Origin: Bradyrhizobium sp. BR13661
GTDB taxonomy: Bacteria; Pseudomonadota; Alphaproteobacteria; Rhizobiales; Xanthobacteraceae
Direction of reading: 5' to 3'
Assembly: GCF_029892425.1 (NCBI RefSeq)
Contig: NZ_JARXWB010000001.1
Span: 310,001 to 374,000 of the forward strand
Length of the DNA stretch: 64,000 nucleotides
The stretch's first letter is position 1. Each line of letters starts with the position of its first letter. Of the stretch, positions 44,581 to 53,500 are shown one piece after another. A model generated the notes under the pieces. That model made no database searches and was not told where the DNA came from. It saw only the letters and a program-made list of their open reading frames with translations. A program made the translations under genes and the position numbers.

Positions 44581-47500
44581 TTGGCTGAGTGCCTTAGTCA
44601 TCTGACGCGCTTGATGCGTCGCGCGCGCGCCGTGCTGTTGGGCGCCGCCGTCGCTTGCCTGCTCGTCGTCGGCGGCTTGCACCATGCTCTGGCACAAGGG
44701 AGCTCGTTCGATCACTTCGCCACCGGCTTTCCGTTGACCGGCAGCCACCAAACAGTCGATTGCGGTTCATGTCATGGGTCGGGACGCTTCAAGGCAACGC
44801 CGACCGCCTGCGTCGGCTGTCACAACGGGGCGCAAACCTCGGGGAAACCGGTCAACCATCCGAGAACGAGTCCGCTCTGCGGGGTCTGTCACCAGACCAC
44901 GCGATGGAACGATATCCGCGTCATCGACCACACTCAGGCAACTGACACCTGTGCGGCTTGCCACAACGGCACGATGGCGCGCGGCAGGCCGTCAAATCAC
45001 ATGCCCACCGTCGCGCCGTGCGAAACCTGTCACAAGACCACGGCGAGCTTCGCCCTTGCGACCAGAATGGATCACACGGGAATCACCGGTGGTTGCGCGA
45101 CGTGTCACAACGGAACGACTGCCCTTGGCAAGCCGGCCACCCATGTGCCGACCGTCATGCCTTGCGAGACCTGCCATACCAGCACGGTCAGCTTCGCCAT
45201 CGTCACGAAGTTCGATCATACGGGAATCACGTCCGGATGCGCGAGCTGCCACAACAACGTGACGGCGCTCGGCAAGCCGGGCAATCATGTGCCGACGAAC
45301 CTGCCCTGCGAGACCTGTCACGCGAGCACTGTCAGCTTCGCGGGAGCAATCTACCGGCACAAGCCGTCGGATACGAATTGCACGAGCTGTCACGACAACG
45401 TCGTTGCGTCGGGCATGGCGACACCGCCGCATATCCCGGCGCGCGGCGTGCAATGCAGCCAATGCCACACCAACACGGCGCCGAGCTTCACATCATATAC
45501 GATGAACCATGCGGCGGTGGTCGGCACCCGGTGCGACTCCTGTCACAACGGCAGCTATACCGCCGAGGGCAGCAAGGGGGCCTTCGGCACTGCCCAGCAT
45601 CCAAATCATGTCGCGACCAGCGGCCAGGACTGCGTGACCTGCCACGCATCCGCCGCCAACAGCTACATCAGCTGGTCCGGGGCGACGTTTGTTCATCAGG
45701 CGGCCGATACCAATTGCGCGAGCTGCCACAATGGGGCGGTGGCCCTGGGCCAGACAACCCCACCGCATGTTCCGATCGGCGCGGTTCAGTGCAGCCAATG
45801 CCACACGAATTCGGCGTCGAGCTTCGCGACCTACAACATGAATCACGCGGCGGTATCCGCGAGCCGCTGCGATAGCTGTCACAACGGATCGTTCGCGAAC
45901 GAAGGCACGGCGGGAGCGCAGGGCAGCTCGTCCTTCGCCAACCATGTTGCGACCGGCGGCCGCGACTGTATCACATGTCATGCCAGAGCAGCCGCGAGCT
46001 TCACGAGCTGGAGCGGCGGCAAGTATCTTCACGCCGCCTCGGATACGAATTGCTCCTCGTGCCACAACGGAGCGACGGCGCCCGGAATGACCACGCCGCC
46101 GCACATCCCATCAGGCTCGGCGCAGTGCAGCAACTGCCATACCAACACGGCATCGAGCTTCGCGACCTACACAATGAACCATACGGCGGTCACCGCGGTC
46201 CGCTGTGATGCCTGCCATTCGGGAGCGTATACGGGAGAAGGCAGCAAAGGCGCGTTCGGCACCTCGTCCTATCCGGGACATATCGCGACGGCCGGTCGCG
46301 ACTGCGCAACCTGCCATACCAACGCGGCCCCCGCTTTCGCGAGCTTCGCCGGCGCTGTGTATGTGCATCTTGCGACCGACACCAACTGCTCGTCTTGTCA
46401 CAATGGGACCACGGCGACCGGCAAGGCAACAAGCCATGTTCCTGTGGGCACCGTTCAATGCAGCAGCTGCCACACGAGCGCGGCGGTCAGCTTTGTCGCC
46501 TACACGATGAACCACGCATCCGTGAGTTCGAATCGCTGCGACAGCTGCCACAACGGGTCCTATGTCGGCCAAGGCACCAAAGGTGCGTTGGGAAACTCGT
46601 CGTATCCCGGACACGTCGCGACCAACGGACAAGATTGCATCACCTGCCACGCCTCCGCGACCGCGGGCTTTGTCTCCTGGGCTGGGGCGGTCTACGTGCA
46701 CCAGCCGAGCGATACGAATTGCGCGAGCTGCCACAACGGTACGATTGCGACGGGGAATTCGACCCCGCCGCACATTCCGGCGTCCGGAGTTCAGTGCAGT
46801 GGCTGCCACAGCAACACCGCGGCGAGCTTCACCTCCTACACGATGAATCATGCGGCGGTGAGCGCCAGCCGTTGCGATTCCTGTCACAACGGCTCCTTCA
46901 CCGGCCAGGGGACCAAGGGCGCGTTCGCGACGACGGCCTATCCCGGCCACGTCTTCACCGCGGGGCGCGATTGCTCGACCTGTCACGCGAGCGCGATGAC
47001 GAGCTTCTCGAGCTGGGCAGGCGGCGCCTATGTGCACGCCGCGTCGGACACCAATTGCGTGAGCTGCCACGACGGGCTGATGGCGACCGGAATGACGACG
47101 CCGCCGCACGTGCCGTCGGGATCCACCCAGTGCAGCAACTGTCACAGCAATACGGCGGCGAATTTTACCAGCTATACGATGAACCACAGCGCGGTGAGCG
47201 CGCTGCGTTGCGACGCCTGCCACAACGGCGCCTATGGCAGCGAGGGTAGCAAGGGCGCGTTGGGCACGGCATCATATCCGGGGCACGTGCCGACCAACAG
47301 TTGGGATTGCGCGACCTGCCATGCCAAGGCGGCGGCGAGCTTCACCAACTGGTCGGGCGGCTCATACGTCCACGGAGCTTCCGATACCAACTGCGTGAAC
47401 TGCCACAACGGGAAGACGGCAACCGGTTTCACGACACCGCCGCACGTTCCGACAGCGTCGACCCAGTGCAGCAATTGCCACAGCAACACGGCCGCGAGCT

Positions 47501-50500
47501 TCGTCAGCTACACCATGAATCATGCTGCGGTTGCCACGGTCCGCTGCGATGCCTGCCACAGCGGGTCGTTTACAAGTCAGGGCTCCAGCGGCGCCCAGGG
47601 GACCGCGTCTTATCCCAATCATGTCGCCACGGCTGGACGCGATTGCGTCACTTGTCATGCCAACACCGGTTTCACCAGCTGGGCCGGCGGCCTCTATGTC
47701 CACCAGGCGAGCGATACGAACTGCAACTCCTGCCACAATGGGAGGACGGCGACAGGGTTGACCACACCGCCACATATTCCGACCGGAACGATCCAGTGCA
47801 GCAGCTGCCACAGCAATACCGCCGCGAGCTTTGCGAGCTACACGATGAACCATACCGCGGTGGCGGCCACGCGGTGTGATTCCTGCCACAACGGATCTTA
47901 TGCGGGCGAAGGAACGAAGGGCGCCTACGGCACGACATTCTATGCCGGACACCTTCCCACCAACGGCAATGATTGCGCGACCTGTCATACCAAGGCGGCG
48001 AGCGGCGGATACGTCACCTGGGCCGGCGCCGTCTACGTGCACCAGGCCGGCGACGTCAATTGCGCAAACTGCCACAACGGCACGATTGCGACAGGACACA
48101 CGACGCCCCCGCATGTGCCGGTCGGCACGCTCCAGTGCAGCAATTGCCATACCAACACGGCGCAGAGTTTCGTCACCTATGCGATGAACCACGCCGCCGT
48201 CAGCGCGAGCCGCTGCGACAGCTGCCACAATGGATCCTTCGCAAGTCAGGGCAACATGGGCGCCTACGGCACGGCGAATCATCCGGGCCATGTGGCCACC
48301 AACGGTCAGGACTGCATCGCCTGCCACGCCAAGGCCGCAACGGGGTTCACCAGCTGGGCGAACGGCACCTATGTGCACCAGGCCTCCGACACCAACTGCA
48401 TCGGCTGTCATGGGGGAGGCGCAGCCACCGGGATGGCCACACCGCCGCACATTCCCTCAGGAACGGTTCAGTGCAGCAACTGCCACAGCAACACCGCGGC
48501 GAGCTTTGCGACCTATACGATGAACCACGCGGCCGTGAGCGCCGTGCGCTGCGACGCGTGTCACAACGGATCATATACGACCGAGGGTGCCAAAGGCGCG
48601 CAGGGAACCGCCTCTTATCCCAATCACGTTGCGACCAGCGGGCGAGATTGTGTCACCTGCCATGCATCGGCGGCCGCGAGCTTTACCGCATGGTCGGGCG
48701 GTACCTATGTGCACCAGCCGGCAGATACCGCCTGCTCGACCTGCCACAACGGGAAAACGGCGCTCGGACTGGCGACGCCGCCGCATGTGCCGGTCGGGAC
48801 CGTTCAGTGCAGCAACTGCCACGTCAACACCGCCGCAAGCTTCGTCACCTACACGATGTCGCATGCGGCGGTGGGCGCGAGCAGGTGCGATTCCTGCCAT
48901 AACGGCTCGTATACAGGCGAAGGAAGCAGGGGCGCGCAGGGCACGTCCTCGTTCACGGGACATGTTGCGACCAACGGCTGGGATTGCGTCACCTGTCACG
49001 CGACCGCGGCGACAGCCTTCACCAGCTGGGCCGGCGGCAAGTATGTCCACCAGGCCGGTGATACCAATTGCTCGAGCTGCCACAACAACACGACCGCGCT
49101 CGGCATGACGACGCCGCCGCACATTCCAAGCGCAACGGTGCAGTGCAGCCATTGCCATACCAGCACGGCGGCGAGCTTTACGACTTACGCCATGACGCAC
49201 TCCGCCGTGAGCGCGATGCGTTGCGACGCCTGCCACAATGGTTCCTTCGCCAGCCAGGGCAGCAGCGGCGCGCTCGGGACCGCAGCCCATCCGAACCACG
49301 TCGCAACCGCGGGGCGCGACTGCGTCACCTGCCATGCAGCCGCCGCCGCGAGCTTCTCGAGCTGGGCAGGCGCGACCTACAACCACCAGGCAGCGGACAC
49401 CAATTGCTCGATCTGCCACAACGGCAGCAATGCGCTGGGCTTGACAACACCGCCCCACATACCGTCAGCAACCGTTCAGTGCAGTAACTGCCACACCAGC
49501 ACGGCGACGAGCTTCGTCACCTACACGATGAATCACAGCGCGGTCAGCACGATGCGCTGCGATGCCTGCCACAACGGCTCGTACGCGTCGGAAGGTACGA
49601 AGGGCGCTCTCGCGACCACGGCCTATGCCGGCCACGTCGCAACCAGCGGGCGGGACTGCGTCACGTGCCACGCATCGGCGGCTGCGAGCTTCACGGCATG
49701 GACGGGCGGTACCTATGTGCACCAGCCCGCGGACACCGCCTGCTCGAATTGCCACAACGGAAAGACCGCGCTCGGGCTGACCACGCCGCCGCATGTGCCC
49801 GTCGGCACGGTTCAGTGCAGCAGCTGCCACGCTAACACCGCCGCAAGCTTCACCGCCTACACCATGTCCCATTCGGCGGTGAGCGCGAGCCGGTGCGATT
49901 CCTGTCACAACGGCACCTACACAGGCGAAGGAAGCAGGGGCGCGCAGGGCACGGCGTCCTTCTCCGGACATGTTGCGACGAACGGCTGGGATTGCGCGAC
50001 CTGTCACGCGAGTGCGGCGACGACGTTCTCGAGCTGGGCCGGCGGCAAATACACCCACCAGGCCGGCGACACCAATTGCTCGAGCTGCCACAACAACACG
50101 ATCGCGCTCGGCATGACGACGCCGCCGCACATTCCAAGCGCAGCGGTCCAGTGCAGCCATTGCCATACCAACACGGCGGCGAGCTTTACGACTTACGCCA
50201 TGACGCACTCCGCCGTGAGCGCGTTGCGTTGCGACGCCTGTCACAATGGATCTTTTGCCAGCCAAGGCAGCAGCGGAGCGCTCGGCACCGCAGCCTATGC
50301 GAACCACGTCGCGACGGCCGGGCGCGACTGCGTCACCTGCCATGCGGCCGCCGCCGCGAGCTTCTCGAGCTGGGCCGGAGCAACCTACAGCCATCAGGCG
50401 GCGGACACCAATTGCGCGAGCTGCCACAACGGCACCAATGCGCTCGGCATGACAACGCCGCCGCATATTCCGTCGGCCACCGTTCAGTGCAGCAATTGCC

Positions 50501-53500
50501 ACACCAATACCGCGGCGAGCTTCGTCACCTACACGATGAGCCACAGCGCGGTCTCTACGATGCGCTGCGATGCCTGCCACAATGGCTCATACACGTCGGA
50601 AGGCACCAAAGGTGCCTACGCGACCACGGCCTATGCCGGCCATGTCGCGACTGGCGGGCGGGACTGCGCCACGTGCCATGCGACTGCCGCGAGCAGCGGC
50701 TATGTCAGCTGGTCCGGGGCGATCTATTCGCATCTGCCGACCGATACCAACTGCGCGAATTGTCACAACGGAACGACGGCGACCGGCAACACCACGCCGC
50801 CGCATATCCCGGCGACCAATATCCAGTGCAGCAATTGTCACACCAGCAGTGCGGTCTCCTTCGTCACCTACACCATGAACCATGTGGCGGTGAGCGCGGC
50901 GCGTTGCGATTCGTGCCACAACGGCTCCTTCGCGGCCGAAGGCACCAAGGGCGCGTACGGTACGGCGAACTATTCCGGCCACGTTGCGACCGGAGGCCGC
51001 GACTGCGCCACCTGCCACGCGACAGCGGTGAGCGGTGGCTACGCATCATGGGCCGGAGGCACCTATCCGCACCAGCCGACCGACACCAATTGCGCGAGTT
51101 GTCACAACGGGACGACGGCGACCGGCAACACCACGCCGCCGCACATTCCGATGACCGGCGTCCAGTGCAGCAACTGCCACAGCAATACCGCGACGAGCTT
51201 CATCTCGTACACGATGAACCATGCGGCGGTGGGTGCGGCGCGGTGCGATAGCTGCCACAATGGATCGTTCACGAGCCAGGGCGCCAAAGGCGCGTACGGG
51301 ACGGCCAGCTATCCGGGGCACGTCGCGACCAGCGGCCGAGACTGTGCGACCTGTCACGCCTCGGCGGTGAGTGGCGGTTATGCCTCCTGGACCGGCGGCA
51401 CCTATGCGCACCAGGCTAGCGACACCAATTGCGTCAGCTGCCACAACGGCACCTCCGCGCTCGGCCTGACCACGCCGCCGCATATTCCGACCGGTTCGGT
51501 CCAGTGCAGCAACTGTCACAGCAACAGCGCGGCGAGCTTCGTCAGCTACACCATGAACCACGCGGCGGTCGCCGGCACGCGATGCGACGCCTGTCACAAC
51601 GGCTCATATGCAACCGAGGGCACCAAGGGCGCGCTCGGCACATCGAGCCGTCCCAACCACATCGCGACCGGCGGTCGCGACTGCGTGACGTGCCATGCGA
51701 GCGCGGCCTCGACCTATACGAGCTGGGCGGGCGGCGGATATGTGCACCAAGCGACGGACACCAACTGCTCGAGCTGCCACAACGGCTCGACTGCACTCGG
51801 CTTGACGACACCGCCGCATGTTCCGGTCGGCGCGGTCCAGTGCAGCAACTGTCACACCAGCACGGCGGCAAGCTTCGTCAGCTATACGATGAACCACTCG
51901 GCGGTCAGTGTCAGCCGCTGCGATTCCTGTCACAACGGCTCCTATGCATCCGAAGGCACCAAGGGAGCGCAGGGAACGGCATCTCGTGCGAACCACGTCG
52001 CGACGGCCGGGCGCGACTGCGTCACCTGCCATGCGGCCGCCGCCGCGAGCTTCTCGAGCTGGGCCGGAGCGACCTACAGCCATCAGGCGGCGGACACCAA
52101 TTGCGCGAGCTGCCACAACGGCACCAATGCGCTCGGCATGACAACGCCGCCGCATATTCCGTCAGCCACCGTTCAGTGCAGCAATTGCCACACCAATACC
52201 GCGGCGAGCTTCGTCACCTACACGATGAGCCACAGCGCGGTCTCTACGATGCGCTGCGATGCCTGCCACAATGGCTCATACACGTCGGAAGGCACCAAAG
52301 GTGCCTACGCGACCACGGCCTATGCCGGCCATGTCGCGACCGGCGGGCGGGACTGCGTCACGTGCCACGCATCGGCGGCTGCGAGCTTCACGGCGTGGAC
52401 GGGCGGCACCTATGCGCACCAAGCCACGGACACCAATTGCATCAGCTGCCATAACGGCAGCACCGCGCTGGGGCTGACCACGCCGCCACACATTCCGACA
52501 GGCTCGGTCCAGTGCAGCAACTGCCACAACAGCAGTGCGGCAAGCTTTGTCACCTACACCATGAACCATGCGGCGGTGACCGGCACGCGCTGCGATGCCT
52601 GCCACAACGGTTCGTATGCGACCGAAGGTACCAAGGGTGCGCTCGGCACGTCGAGCTATCCCAACCATATCGCCACCGGTGGCCGCGATTGCGTGACCTG
52701 CCACAGCAGCGCTGCTTCGACCTACACGAGCTGGGCCGGCGGCGGATATGTGCACCAGGCGACGGACACAAACTGCTCGAGCTGCCACAGCGGCAGCATT
52801 GCGCTTGGCCTGACCACACCGCCGCACGTTCCGGTCGGGGCGGTCCAGTGCAGCAATTGCCACAGCAATACGGCCGCAAGCTTCGTCACCTACACGATGA
52901 ACCACACGGCGGTCAGCGCCAGCCGCTGCGATTCCTGCCACAACGGCTCCTACACGTCGGAAGGCACCAAGGGCGCGCAGGGAACGGCGTCCTATGCCAA
53001 TCACGTCGCGACCGGCGGCCGGGATTGCATGACTTGTCACGCCAGCTCGACCACGAGCTTTGCGAGCTGGTCCGGCGGAACCTATGCGCACCAGGCAGCC
53101 GACACCAACTGTCGCACGTGCCACAACGGCAGCATCGCACGCGGTCTGACCACGCCGCCGCACATCCCTACGGCCGGCGCCCAGTGCAGCAATTGTCACA
53201 CCAGCTCGGCCGTCAGCTTCGTCACCTACACGATGAACCATGCGACGGTGAGCGCGAGCCGCTGCGACGCCTGCCACAATGGCTCCTACACGTCGGAAGG
53301 GACCAAGGGGGCCATGGGCACCGCATCCTATCCGGGGCACGTCGCCACTGGTGGACGCGACTGCATCACTTGCCACGCCGGCGCCGCGACCAGCTTCGCG
53401 AGCTGGTCCGGAGGCGCGTACATCCATCTTGCCACCGATACCAACTGTGTCGGCTGCCACAACGGTGCCACGGCGACCGGAATGACGACGCCGCCGCACA

